Origin: a bacterium
Lineage (GTDB): Bacteria; Krumholzibacteriota; Krumholzibacteriia; JACNKJ01
Assembly: GCA_014382085.1 (NCBI GenBank)
Contig: JACNKJ010000154.1
Span: 1-17,762, forward strand
DNA length: 17,762 nucleotides
Direction of reading: 5' to 3'
The notes under the pieces are model-generated. The model did no database searches, had not been told where the DNA came from, and saw only the letters and a list, made by a program, of their open reading frames with translations. Numbering within the stretch: position 1 is the stretch's first letter; each line of letters begins with the position of its first letter. Made by a program: the position numbers and the translations under genes. Of the stretch, positions 6,453 to 14,401 are shown piece by piece.

Positions 6453-7619
6453 TTATTTGTTGTGCTCCGGTCGCACGATTCCGGCGCTTCCTTCTGCCAA
6501 CGGCACTCGATACTGATAGTCCGAAGGCTTCTGATTCTCGAAGGGCACCAGATCGTCCAGCCAGTAGGCCTCGTCGTCGCGGCGGAAGAGCATGACCCGT
6601 CCGTCGTTGGACGGATTCTTGGCGCGATGGTAGCGACACACGATTATGTCGTCGGTCACCGCCGGTACCTCGACCTTGCCCGATTCATGGCTCATGGCCA
6701 GACGGGCGCGACGGGCCAGACCCGAAACCATGGTCATGGCCTGGTTGAGTACCGTCCAGCTTTCCACGATGGGAATCTCGTAGGGCTTGTTGCCCTCGGT
6801 AGGGCGACACTGGAAGAAGTAGTAGGGAGGCACGCCCAGCCAGCTCAGCTCGTTGATGAGTTCGGCCAGCACTTCCGGATCGGCGTTGATGCCGCGGAGC
6901 AGGGGCGTCTGGTTGACCATCATCACGCCGGCCTTGTTCAGCATGTCCAAAGCCGTCTTCGCCTCAAGGGTCATTTCGCGAGGATGATTGAAGTGATTCA
7001 TCACGTAGATGCGTCCGTGCTTTGTGCTGTTTCGGTCGAAGAGGTTCAGCAGCTCCTGATCTTCCGTGATGCGGAAGGGATTGAAGGCTGTCATCTTCGA
7101 ACCGATACGAATGATGCGCACATGCTCGATTTTACGCAGCTCTTCGATGATGCCCGTCAGGCGCCGCGTGGACAACAGCAGCGGATCTCCGCCCGTGAGC
7201 AGCACATTGCTGATCTGAGGATTCTTGCGGATGTAATCGAGCCCGGGCTTGGGATCGAACTCCACTTCCTCGTTGTCGTTCATGAAGAGGCGCTTGCGGA
7301 AGCAGAAGCGGCAGTAGGCGCCGCAGACTTCGTTCACCAGAAGCAGAGCCGTGTCGGTGTACTTGTGCTGACAGCCGGCGGCCACGTAGTTGTCGGCCTC
7401 ATTGCTGGCGTCCAGCGCGCCCCAAGGTTCCATTTCGGCTTCCTGGGGAATCACGATCTGGCGGATGGGATCATCCGGGTCGTCCCAGTCGATCAGATTC
7501 AAATAATAGTCGTTGGCCCTGAAGGCATAGCGCTCGGACACCTTGGCCAATGCGGCCCGGTGCTCTTCGGGAATCTGATCGATTTTGGATACACTCTTAA
7601 CGTACCGCACTCGGGACAT
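6453..7619 (-). CDS. KamA-family radical SAM aminomutase-like enzyme
   Basis: The 388-residue protein has the radical SAM cluster motif CGAYCRFC (C99, C103, C106) followed by FRKRLF, the GGDP S-adenosylmethionine-binding motif (143-146), and SHESGKVEVP, in which K315 aligns with the PLP-binding lysine of lysine 2,3-aminomutase (PGGGGKIPV). The family moves an amino group from C2 to C3 of lysine or similar substrates; products include beta-lysine for osmolytes and for EF-P modification. The C-terminal zinc cysteine cluster of clostridial KamA is not seen. The ATG at 7619 is supported by GGAGG 7 bases upstream. The substrate cannot be read from sequence: no efp or epmA gene is in the window, and no acetyltransferase for acetyl-beta-lysine. 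Confidence 0.85.
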   Translation of the reverse strand: MSRVRYVKSVSKIDQIPEEHRAALAKVSERYAFRANDYYLNLIDWDDPDDPIRQIVIPQEAEMEPWGALDASNEADNYVAAGCQHKYTDTALLLVNEVCGAYCRFCFRKRLFMNDNEEVEFDPKPGLDYIRKNPQISNVLLTGGDPLLLSTRRLTGIIEELRKIEHVRIIRIGSKMTAFNPFRITEDQELLNLFDRNSTKHGRIYVMNHFNHPREMTLEAKTALDMLNKAGVMMVNQTPLLRGINADPEVLAELINELSWLGVPPYYFFQCRPTEGNKPYEIPIVESWTVLNQAMTMVSGLARRARLAMSHESGKVEVPAVTDDIIVCRYHRAKNPSNDGRVMLFRRDDEAYWLDDLVPFENQKPSDYQYRVPLAEGSAGIVRPEHNK

Positions 7620-7709
7620 CTGTCGCCTCCATGGTGTCGCGGCCAAGATTATATCATCTTGGAGGTCGAAACGGGGATATAGCCGCTTAAATATCGGCAG
7701 CACCGGCTC

Positions 7710-7740
7710 ATTAAGTAAGGTTATTCCTGGGGCTTGTCAA
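7710..7740 (-). promoter_or_regulatory. Candidate promoter for the KamA-family gene
   Basis: A perfect TTGACA on the minus strand (7740-7735) lies in the 153-base gap between mlaD and the KamA-family gene. The -10 box is poor: TACTTA at 17 bases or CTTAAT at 19 bases. It implies a leader of about 80-90 bases. No hairpin with a U-run was found for the end of the mla genes, so read-through is also possible. Confidence 0.35.
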
Positions 7741-7772
7741 ACTCGCCGGATAGAATTGGGCCTTATGGGGCA

Positions 7773-8651
7773 CTAAAAGAGTTCGAAGTTAAAATAACGC
7801 CTGGGGTTAGCTTTGATATCCGCCACCAGACTGTCCACCTCGCTAACCGTGGACTCTAATCGGACATAAAGATCGTCTTCGGCCACAAGGCGACCCAAGG
7901 TTCCTTGGCCCGCCTCCATTTGATCGCTCATGTACTTAAAGCCGCCGGTGGCCGCGCGGACGTCGGCCGAAAGGGAATCCAATTCGACACTCAACTCACT
8001 CAAGCGATCAAGGCCCGTGCCCAACTTGGGACCCATTTCCTTGATGAAGGCGCTGAGTTCGCCGGTGAGGATATCCAATCGAGCAAAACTGCGCGGCAGG
8101 GTGACACGACTGGCCTCAGCCAAGAGACGTAGCTCGCGTGCGCTGGCGCTCAGGTCGAGAATAAGAGTGTCCACTTTTCCGCCGGCCAAGAACTCGTCGA
8201 AGCGTCGAGTAAGGCGATCCACGCGCACCAGAAGACCCGCCGAGTTTTCCAGCAGTGCGGCCAGTTCCACATGAGCCACGCCGGCGATGGATGCGCCGGG
8301 CTCGATGCTGACTTCACTGACACCCTGCTGGATGGTCACGTAGGTGGGCCCCATCATGTCGGGCTGAATAACGAAGAGCGCGTCATCGGTGATGTCCACC
8401 TTCTCTTCGATGCCCAAGGTCACCAGAACGTTTTCCCGCTCCAGGCGAATGGACTGCACCTTTCCTTTTTCCACCCCACGAATGAGCACGGGCGCACCCA
8501 CGCTCAGACCCGAAGCCTCGGGAAAAGAAACTTCCACGGGCCAGGTGGCCGTGCGAAATTTAAATTCCTTGAGGAAGAGCAATCCGAATGAGGCGGCGAC
8601 GATGGCCACCAGGACCAGGCTACCCACCTGAAGTTCAACGTTTCTTCTCAC
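7773..8651 (-). CDS. mlaD: MlaD-like MCE-domain lipid transport protein
   Basis: The 292-residue protein has one N-terminal membrane helix (about 9-27) and an MCE domain (about 37-115: VEVSFPEASGLSVGAPVLIRGV, then VGKVxSI-type and MMGPTYVTIQQG segments). A long, probably helical C-terminal region follows, ending DIKANPRRYFNFELF, as in many MCE proteins. MCE rings form the periplasmic channel that hands phospholipids between the MlaFE transporter and the outer membrane. The start is GTG, overlapping the mlaF stop as GTGA, so it is translationally coupled. No MlaB or MlaC gene lies nearby, as in many lineages with a reduced mla set. Confidence 0.92.
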   Translation of the reverse strand: MRRNVELQVGSLVLVAIVAASFGLLFLKEFKFRTATWPVEVSFPEASGLSVGAPVLIRGVEKGKVQSIRLERENVLVTLGIEEKVDITDDALFVIQPDMMGPTYVTIQQGVSEVSIEPGASIAGVAHVELAALLENSAGLLVRVDRLTRRFDEFLAGGKVDTLILDLSASARELRLLAEASRVTLPRSFARLDILTGELSAFIKEMGPKLGTGLDRLSELSVELDSLSADVRAATGGFKYMSDQMEAGQGTLGRLVAEDDLYVRLESTVSEVDSLVADIKANPRRYFNFELF

Positions 8652-9409
8652 TGCGCCTCCCCATTGGACACAGGAACCGTACCCGTCACGAAAGCCCGCA
8701 CTCGCGGATGCTCGGAAGCGAAGAGTTCGGCGACCGTTCCCTGGAAGATAAGTTTTCCCTCGTGCAGCAGCACCGCGCGATCGGCGACGCGCTTGACGAG
8801 GGGAATGTCGTGGGTGACCACGAGCGATGTTATGGCGAGGCTCTTTTTCATGCTCAGAATCAGCTCGCCGATGACGGCGCTGGTCACGGGATCAAGCCCC
8901 GTGGTCGGCTCGTCGTAAATGATGACTTCAGGCTCCATGGCAATGGCGCGGGCAAGGCCCACACGTTTCTTCATGCCGCCGGACAATTCCGCCACGCGCT
9001 TGTCTTCGATACCTTCAAGGCCTACCAGCGCAAGCTTCTCGGCCACGATGGCATTGATCTCATCGTCGCTCTTGCTGGTGTTTTCCTTGAGGCCCAGGCC
9101 CACGTTCTCGCCCACATCCAATGAGTCGAAAAGTGCCGCGCCTTGGAAGAGATAACCGAAACGTCGGCGATGGGCGTAGAGGTGCTTTCCACCGAGGCCG
9201 ACTACTTCGCCCTCATCCATTGTGATGCTTCCCGCGTCGGCATCGAGCAGGCCAACTAGGTGTTTCACCAATACACTTTTACCCGTACCGCTTCCGCCGA
9301 GAATGGCAAGCGTTTCGCCGCGATGGACATCCATGTCGATACCGCGAAGAACCGCCTGTTCCCCGAAGGCCTTCTCCAGGCCGCGTATGCTGATCAAGGT
9401 ATCACTCAT
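8648..9409 (-). CDS. mlaF: MlaF-like ABC transporter ATPase
   Basis: The 253-residue ATPase powers phospholipid movement through the MlaE permease. Visible motifs are Walker A GGSGTGKS (38-45), the Q-loop region GYLFQGAALFDSL with the family's FDSL, signature LSGGMKKR (142-149), Walker B IIYDEPTTGLDP (D166, E167) and the H-loop H200. The ATG at 9409 overlaps the mlaE stop as ATGA and has AGGTGAT upstream; an in-frame start 63 bases upstream would lie inside mlaE and is not used. Confidence 0.95.
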   Translation of the reverse strand: MSDTLISIRGLEKAFGEQAVLRGIDMDVHRGETLAILGGSGTGKSVLVKHLVGLLDADAGSITMDEGEVVGLGGKHLYAHRRRFGYLFQGAALFDSLDVGENVGLGLKENTSKSDDEINAIVAEKLALVGLEGIEDKRVAELSGGMKKRVGLARAIAMEPEVIIYDEPTTGLDPVTSAVIGELILSMKKSLAITSLVVTHDIPLVKRVADRAVLLHEGKLIFQGTVAELFASEHPRVRAFVTGTVPVSNGEAQ

Positions 9410-10203
9410 TCGAAGATCACCTGGAAGAGGACCGTGGCAAGGAAATAGTCGAGCACAAGGATGAGCAGGCAACTGGCCACCACCGCTTTCATGGTGGCCT
9501 GTCCCACACCCTCGGCGCCGCCCTGAGCCCGAAGGCCGAAGACCGCACCGGTCATGGTCATGATGGCGCCGAAGAAAACCGCCTTGAGTAATCCGGAGAA
9601 AACATCGTGGGCGTAAAACTGCAAGCGGATGCCCTCGAGGAAGAGATGGCTCGTCATGTTCGGAATGGTGAGCAGCGCCACGACATAGGCGCCCATGATG
9701 GCCAAAATATCGGCGATGACGGTGATCACAGGAAGCATGATCACGCCTGCCCAGAATCTGGGCAACACTAGGTAACGCACGGGATGGATGGAAAGAGTTT
9801 CCAGCGCGTCCACCTGTTCGGTCACCTTCATGGTGCCGATCTCGGCGGCGATGGCGGCGGAAACACGGCCGCCCACCACCAACGCAGTGAGCACGGGCCC
9901 AAGCTCAATGACCACCGATCGAAAAACCGTACTGCCCAAAAGCACGAGAGGAACCCAGGCTTGGAACTGGTAGCTGGCCTGCACGGCCGTGACCGCGCCG
10001 CTGAAAATGGAGACCACAAAAACCAGGGGCAAGGAGCGATTGCCGATTTCCAGCATTTGCTCCATGAAGAGCCTGGAGCTTCGAAAGAGCTGCGGGGTAA
10101 AACGGAATACCTGACCCTGCAAGCGCGCGAGGGCACCCACATCTTCGAGCAGGGCGATAACCTGACGGCCCAGGTAGATTCCGGTGGAACGCAGCGGTGT
10201 CAT
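9406..10203 (-). CDS. mlaE: MlaE-like ABC transporter permease
   Basis: The 265-residue inner-membrane permease of the MlaE family (DUF140) has about five hydrophobic segments and the family signature EIGTMKVTEQVDAL (121-134). It forms the membrane core that MlaF drives and on which the MlaD ring sits. The ATG at 10203 has only a poor ribosome binding site; a 65-base gap separates it from the VOC gene upstream, the largest gap in the lower half of this gene run. Confidence 0.95.
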   Translation of the reverse strand: MTPLRSTGIYLGRQVIALLEDVGALARLQGQVFRFTPQLFRSSRLFMEQMLEIGNRSLPLVFVVSIFSGAVTAVQASYQFQAWVPLVLLGSTVFRSVVIELGPVLTALVVGGRVSAAIAAEIGTMKVTEQVDALETLSIHPVRYLVLPRFWAGVIMLPVITVIADILAIMGAYVVALLTIPNMTSHLFLEGIRLQFYAHDVFSGLLKAVFFGAIMTMTGAVFGLRAQGGAEGVGQATMKAVVASCLLILVLDYFLATVLFQVIFE

Positions 10204-10268
10204 GGGGTCATTAAAGGTCGCGGAAGCCGCGGGGTCAATGGAGAAGGCTGTCGACCACTAGCTCTTGG

Positions 10269-10667
10269 CTATGGGCCCATTCCCCAGATCCGCGCTGTGG
10301 TAATTTCAACACTATTTCCCGCCGGATCGCGGAAGTAGAGTGAGCGTCCGCCCTGGGGCCATTGGTAGTCGAGTTCGATGATCACATTCGCCTTTTCCAG
10401 GCGGGTTTTCCAGTTTTCCAGTTCGGATTCCTCGGCGGCCAAGGCGAGATGCCCATCGCCTTGTTGCCCGTGGGCAGGCAGATGCGTTTGCTCGATGCTG
10501 TCGGCGGGATTGAAGATTAGCAACATGCTGTCGCCGAGCTTGAAGAAGACGTGCCGCCCCTCATCTCGAGCGAAGAGTTCAAGACCCAGTACACGGCTGA
10601 AAAAATCTTCGGCGGCGGAAAGGTCGTCGGCGTAGAGGCAGGTTTCCAGAATGCGAAGGGGATTCAT
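10269..10667 (-). CDS. VOC (glyoxalase/bleomycin-resistance) superfamily protein
   Basis: The 132-residue protein has the paired beta-alpha-beta-beta-beta layout of VOC enzymes: ILETCLYADDLSAAEDFFSRVLGLELF opens the first module and GRSLYFRDPAGNSVEITT closes the second. E in ILET, H in GHLALA and E in NSVEI are likely metal ligands. The substrate cannot be told; the family includes lyases, dioxygenases and antibiotic-binding proteins. The start is uncertain: ATG at 10667 fits the family's N-terminus, while TTG at 10679 would overlap the dnaB stop as TTGA. Neither has a strong ribosome binding site. Confidence 0.88.
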   Translation of the reverse strand: MNPLRILETCLYADDLSAAEDFFSRVLGLELFARDEGRHVFFKLGDSMLLIFNPADSIEQTHLPAHGQQGDGHLALAAEESELENWKTRLEKANVIIELDYQWPQGGRSLYFRDPAGNSVEITTARIWGMGP

Positions 10668-10675
10668 GATCGCGC

Positions 10676-12076
10676 TCAAACGTCGTAGTCGTCGTAATCG
10701 CCGGGCGCAGGATTTTCGAAGCGCGTGTAATCCTTCACGAAGGTTAGCTTCAGCGATCCCGTGGGACCATTTCGCTGCTTGCCGATTATGATCTCGGCCA
10801 CGCCTTCGGTGTCCATGTCGCTGTCGTCGTACATCTCCGGGCGATTGATGAACATCACAACGTCGGCGTCCTGCTCGAGGGCTCCACTTTCACGAAGATC
10901 CGACAACATGGGACGCTTGTCCCCACCACGCTGAACCACCGCACGACTGAGCTGGCTGAGCGCCATCACCGGCACGGAAAGTTCCTTGGCAAGAGCTTTG
11001 AGCCCGCGGCTAATTTCGGTGATTTCCTGTTGGCGATTATCCGAACGCCCCGTGGCGCGCATTAGCTGCAAGTAGTCCACGATGACCATATCGAGCCCAT
11101 GCTGCGACTGAAGTCGCCGCGCCTTGGCGCGCATTTCCAGAACCGTGGAGGCCGCCGAATCATCGATAAAAATAGGCGCCGAAGCCAGATGGCCGGCCGC
11201 TTCGGTGAGCAGTTGCCAATCGTCGTCGCGCAGATTTCCGGTGCGAAGCTGGTGAGCGTTCACTCGCGCCTCGGAAGTGAGCAGTCGCTGCACCAGCGCT
11301 TCCTTGCTCATTTCCAAGGAGAAGATGGCCACCTTCTTCTTGTGCTCGATGGCCGCCGTCTGCGCGATGTTCAAACAGAGTGCCGTCTTACCCATGGAGG
11401 GTCGCGCGGCCACAATGATCATGTCGCCGGCCTGCATGCCGCCGGTCATTTCATCCAGTTTCGTATAGCCGGTGGGCACGCCGGTAAGCGCGCCCTTGCT
11501 CTGGTACTGTTTTTGAATTTCCTCGAAGGAAGACATGAGGATGTCTTTGACCTGCTGGAAACCCTGTTTCAGCCGCCCCTGGCTGATGGCCATGATCTCG
11601 GCCTCGGCGCGGTCGAGCACATCGGCGGGATCTTCGCGTCCTTCGTAGCAGTTCTCCACGATCTTCCCCGCCGCGCTGATCATTCCGCGCAGGGTCGCCT
11701 TCTCGATGACGATGCGCGCATAGTGCGCGACATTGGCGCCGGTGGCCACGCTGGCCTGCAAGCTGCCCAGATAACTGGAGCCGCCCGCGGAATCGAGGGT
11801 GCCTCGTTTTTTGAGTTCCTCGCTGAGGGTGACCAGATCCACCGCTTCACCGCGCTGGTAGAGTCCCACCATGGAGCTGAAAATTTCGGCGTTCTTGGGA
11901 GCGTAGAACTGCTCAGGCTCGAGCAATTCCATGGCCTGGTGGATGGCTCCACGGTCCAGGAGCAAAGCACCCAGTACCGCTTCTTCCGCCTCCAGGCTTT
12001 GGGGCGGCAGGCGCCGCGAGTCCACTTTGCCGCTGTGCGCGGTGCGTGTTCCGGTGGATTCGAAGCTGGCGCTCAC
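10676..12076 (-). CDS. dnaB: Replicative DNA helicase DnaB
   Basis: DnaB is the hexameric helicase that unwinds DNA ahead of the replication fork. The 466-residue product has the N-terminal primase-interacting domain (LPPQSLEAEEAVLGALLLDRGAI onward), then the RecA-like domain with Walker A ARPSMGKT (224-231), Walker B MVIVDYLQL (330-338), LSQLSR, and KQRNGPTG (433-440) holding the arginine finger. The start is GTG at 12076, overlapping the udg stop as GTGA, with AAGGAG 11 bases upstream. This gives the normal family length; the open frame extends 58 codons further into udg without family similarity. The tail GDYDDYDV is acidic. Confidence 0.96.
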   Translation of the reverse strand: MSASFESTGTRTAHSGKVDSRRLPPQSLEAEEAVLGALLLDRGAIHQAMELLEPEQFYAPKNAEIFSSMVGLYQRGEAVDLVTLSEELKKRGTLDSAGGSSYLGSLQASVATGANVAHYARIVIEKATLRGMISAAGKIVENCYEGREDPADVLDRAEAEIMAISQGRLKQGFQQVKDILMSSFEEIQKQYQSKGALTGVPTGYTKLDEMTGGMQAGDMIIVAARPSMGKTALCLNIAQTAAIEHKKKVAIFSLEMSKEALVQRLLTSEARVNAHQLRTGNLRDDDWQLLTEAAGHLASAPIFIDDSAASTVLEMRAKARRLQSQHGLDMVIVDYLQLMRATGRSDNRQQEITEISRGLKALAKELSVPVMALSQLSRAVVQRGGDKRPMLSDLRESGALEQDADVVMFINRPEMYDDSDMDTEGVAEIIIGKQRNGPTGSLKLTFVKDYTRFENPAPGDYDDYDV

Positions 12077-12828
12077 AGACGATCGTACTCCTTGCGAATG
12101 GCCTGAAAATCCACCCAGGCGGGACGCTTCCAATTGGGATTGCGCAACAACGCCGCTGGATGGTAGGTGGCGTAAACCTGAATGCCAGCATACTCGTGCG
12201 GGCCTGTCTCGCGCAACTTGGTCAGAGAGATTTTCTTCCCCGTGAGCCATTGAGAGGCAAAAAGCCCCAGCCCCACGATGATTTTGGGCTCGAGAATTTC
12301 CAGCTGCCGCTCCAGAAATGGTCGGCAGGCCACGATCTCATCCGGTGCGGGGTTCCGGTTTTCCGGCGGCCGGCATTTAAGAATATTGAGGATATGCACA
12401 TCGTCCCGCGACAGATCGATGGCCGCGAGAATCTTGTCGAGCAATTGGCCGGCGCGCCCCACGAAGGGAATGCCCTGGCGATCCTCTTCGGCTCCCGGCG
12501 CCTCGCCCACAAAAACCAGTTTGGCCTTGGCATTGCCCACCCCCGGTACCGCCTGAGTCCGCGATTCACAGAGACCGCAATTTTCACAAGCGAGGATTTC
12601 TTCAGCCAAAGGTAGAAGTTCGCTACCGGACCAAGCCGGAAACTTGCTTTCCAGGGAATCGCGCAGGGCCGGGATGGCCGTTTCCACTTCAGCTACGGCC
12701 ACCGGTTTTTCTTCAAGTAAAACCCCAGCCTCATGATCGCGATCATAAACCACGCGTTCGATGCCCGAAGCATGTTGTTGGCGCACCCAGGTGCGAAGCA
12801 ATTTGATGGCCTCTTCGCGTTTATCCAT
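12073..12828 (-). CDS. udg: Family 4 (iron-sulfur) uracil-DNA glycosylase
   Basis: This enzyme removes uracil from DNA, starting base excision repair. The 251-residue product has the water-activating motif GEAPG (108-112), GIPFVGRAGQLLD, NILKCRPPENRNP, and the HP motif TYHPAAL (H223). Cysteines C81, C84, C152 and C168 fit the four 4Fe-4S ligands of family 4. An 80-residue lysine- and glutamate-rich N-terminal extension of unknown role precedes the core, as in many bacterial members. The ATG at 12828 overlaps the end of coaBC by 8 bases and follows GGGGGAAGG; its stop overlaps the dnaB GTG. Confidence 0.93.
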   Translation of the reverse strand: MDKREEAIKLLRTWVRQQHASGIERVVYDRDHEAGVLLEEKPVAVAEVETAIPALRDSLESKFPAWSGSELLPLAEEILACENCGLCESRTQAVPGVGNAKAKLVFVGEAPGAEEDRQGIPFVGRAGQLLDKILAAIDLSRDDVHILNILKCRPPENRNPAPDEIVACRPFLERQLEILEPKIIVGLGLFASQWLTGKKISLTKLRETGPHEYAGIQVYATYHPAALLRNPNWKRPAWVDFQAIRKEYDRL

Positions 12829-14086
12829 TGGCCTTCCCCCGAGTTTGTCCGAAGGCGCGCCCGGCGATGAGCGCCACCAATTGTCGTCCCAACTCATCCT
12901 TGTCCATTAGAGGGTACTCCTTGCGGAATCCCTCGAGGCCAAGAACCGTCACTCGATTGCTTTCCCGGCCAAAACCGGCACCTTCTTCTTCAAGATCGTT
13001 GGCCACGATAAGGTCGAGACCCTTAGCCTCGAGCTTGGCCTGAGCGCGAGCCTCGGCCTGCCCGGTTTCCATAGCAAATCCAACCCGGTAGCCGCCCAGA
13101 CGTCGATCACGCATGGCCGAAAGAATATCCAATGTGGGCTCCAGCTCCAATTGCATGGCTTCGCCCGTCTTCTTGATCTTCTCATCGGAACGCGACTTGG
13201 GACGATAGTCCGCCACGGCCGCAGCCATGACCACCAGGTCAGCCTCTTCCGCGGCGCCAAGAAGCGCATCGGCCATTTCAGCCGAGCTTTCCACGTTCAC
13301 GCGATTTATTGGACCGGGCGTTGTCGCCACACCGGGGCCGGCCACCAAAGTCACCTGCGCGCCTTCACGCCAGGCGGCCAGAGCAATGGCCCGCCCCATG
13401 GTGCCGGTGGAAGGATTGCTGATGTAACGCACGGGATCCAAGGCCTCGCGCGTGGGCCCCGCACTCACGAGCACGCGGCGGCCGCTGAGCAGACCCGAGG
13501 GACGCCCGGCTTTTTCTTCCAGGGCGGACAGCAGTTCTTCGGGCTCGAGCATGCGGCCTTCGTCCTCGTCGCCGCAGGCCAGTTCCCCGCGACCGGGACC
13601 GAGTATCGCGTAGCCGCGCCGGGCCAGCAGATCCATGCTTTCGCGGGTGGCGGCATTATTCCACATGCCTGTATTCATGGCCGGCGCCAGGAGCACGCGC
13701 TCGGCTTCAAAGGCTGCAAATATTGTGGATAGGGCGTCGTCGGCCAAACCGCGGGCGAGTTTGCCCAAGGAGTTCATGGTGGCCGGCGCCATGATGGCGA
13801 AGTCGGCCCACTTCACCAGGCCGATGTGTTCCACGTCGCTGAGTTCGCGGGGAAGTGCGGGCTGCCAAAGGTTGTCCACCACCGGGTTGCCGCTGAGGGT
13901 TTCCAGCGTGGCCTTCCCGATAAAGCGAGAGGCCGACTCCGTCATGGTTACCACCACTTCGGCTTCGGCCTTGCGCAGGAGGCGAACCAGGTAGGCGGCC
14001 TTGTAGGCCGCGATGCCACCGGTCACGCCCAGGAGAACTCTGACGCCTCTCAGATTTTCGCGACCGGGTTCCTTTGCACTACTCAT
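12821..14086 (-). CDS. coaBC: Bifunctional phosphopantothenoylcysteine decarboxylase/synthetase CoaBC
   Basis: CoaBC performs two steps of coenzyme A synthesis: joining 4'-phosphopantothenate with cysteine (CoaB) and FMN-dependent decarboxylation to phosphopantetheine (CoaC). The 421-residue product has GVTGGIAAYKA (FMN site), H87 as likely catalytic base, PAMNTGMW (135-142), the active-site C171 in ACGDEDEGRM, then the CoaB half with SAGPTREALDPVRYISNPSTG (208-228), AAAVADYRP and EKIKK (302-306). In the flap motif, usually ACGDxGxGRM, the first of the two conserved glycines is Asp174. The gene overlaps rpoZ and udg by 8 bases each. Confidence 0.96.
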   Translation of the reverse strand: MSSAKEPGRENLRGVRVLLGVTGGIAAYKAAYLVRLLRKAEAEVVVTMTESASRFIGKATLETLSGNPVVDNLWQPALPRELSDVEHIGLVKWADFAIMAPATMNSLGKLARGLADDALSTIFAAFEAERVLLAPAMNTGMWNNAATRESMDLLARRGYAILGPGRGELACGDEDEGRMLEPEELLSALEEKAGRPSGLLSGRRVLVSAGPTREALDPVRYISNPSTGTMGRAIALAAWREGAQVTLVAGPGVATTPGPINRVNVESSAEMADALLGAAEEADLVVMAAAVADYRPKSRSDEKIKKTGEAMQLELEPTLDILSAMRDRRLGGYRVGFAMETGQAEARAQAKLEAKGLDLIVANDLEEEGAGFGRESNRVTVLGLEGFRKEYPLMDKDELGRQLVALIAGRAFGQTRGKANG

Positions 14087-14327
14087 CTTCCGTTTCGGCC
14101 TCTACGACCTCGGGAACTTCATCGGGATCCACGTAGGAGTATTCCACGTGTCCCTGGGTCAAACGATCCAAGGCCACCGAGGTGATCTTGGGGCGCTCGT
14201 GATCGGGATCCCAATCGGAAAGCTGGGCGATGCTATTGCGCACCCGCGCTTCCTTGGCCGCCACCAGGATGGCTTCATACTTGTTGTCGATCACATTCGT
14301 CAGCTTTTCAGTGGGTACAAAACCCAT
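14079..14327 (-). CDS. rpoZ: RNA polymerase omega subunit
   Basis: The omega subunit aids assembly and stability of RNA polymerase by clamping the beta' C-terminus. The 82-residue product has the core helix NKYEAILVAAKEARVRN, followed by ITSVALDRLTQGHVEY, in place of the alanine-arginine-rich helix and K-x-T-x-x-A-L-x-E segment of the family; the tail is acidic. The ATG at 14327 has GAGGTGAT just upstream. Its position between gmk and coaBC is the standard context and strengthens the call. An 8-base C tract lies in the leader (minus strand, 14357-14350). Confidence 0.92.
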   Translation of the reverse strand: MGFVPTEKLTNVIDNKYEAILVAAKEARVRNSIAQLSDWDPDHERPKITSVALDRLTQGHVEYSYVDPDEVPEVVEAETEDE

Positions 14328-14401
14328 GCGATCACCTCGGTAACGGTTTGGGGGGGGATTCAAGAGTCTGGATATTAGCAAATGAAAGGCCTTCGCGCAA
14401 T

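Noticed and set aside
6462..7682. A 406-codon open frame on the plus strand opposite the KamA-family gene
   Set aside because: It is the mirror of a clearly identified gene, has histidine- and valine-rich shadow composition, and lacks a ribosome binding site or family match.
7683..7698. GCCG/CGGC inverted repeat as a terminator for the mla genes
   Set aside because: The stem is only four bases with a nine-base loop and no U-run follows.
11099..12106. A 335-codon open frame on the plus strand opposite dnaB
   Set aside because: DnaB on the other strand is certain from its motifs; this frame has no recognisable domain and is due to GC-rich codon use.
12077..12250. N-terminal extension of DnaB by 58 codons
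   Set aside because: It lies within udg; GTG at 12076 gives normal length and a GTGA overlap.
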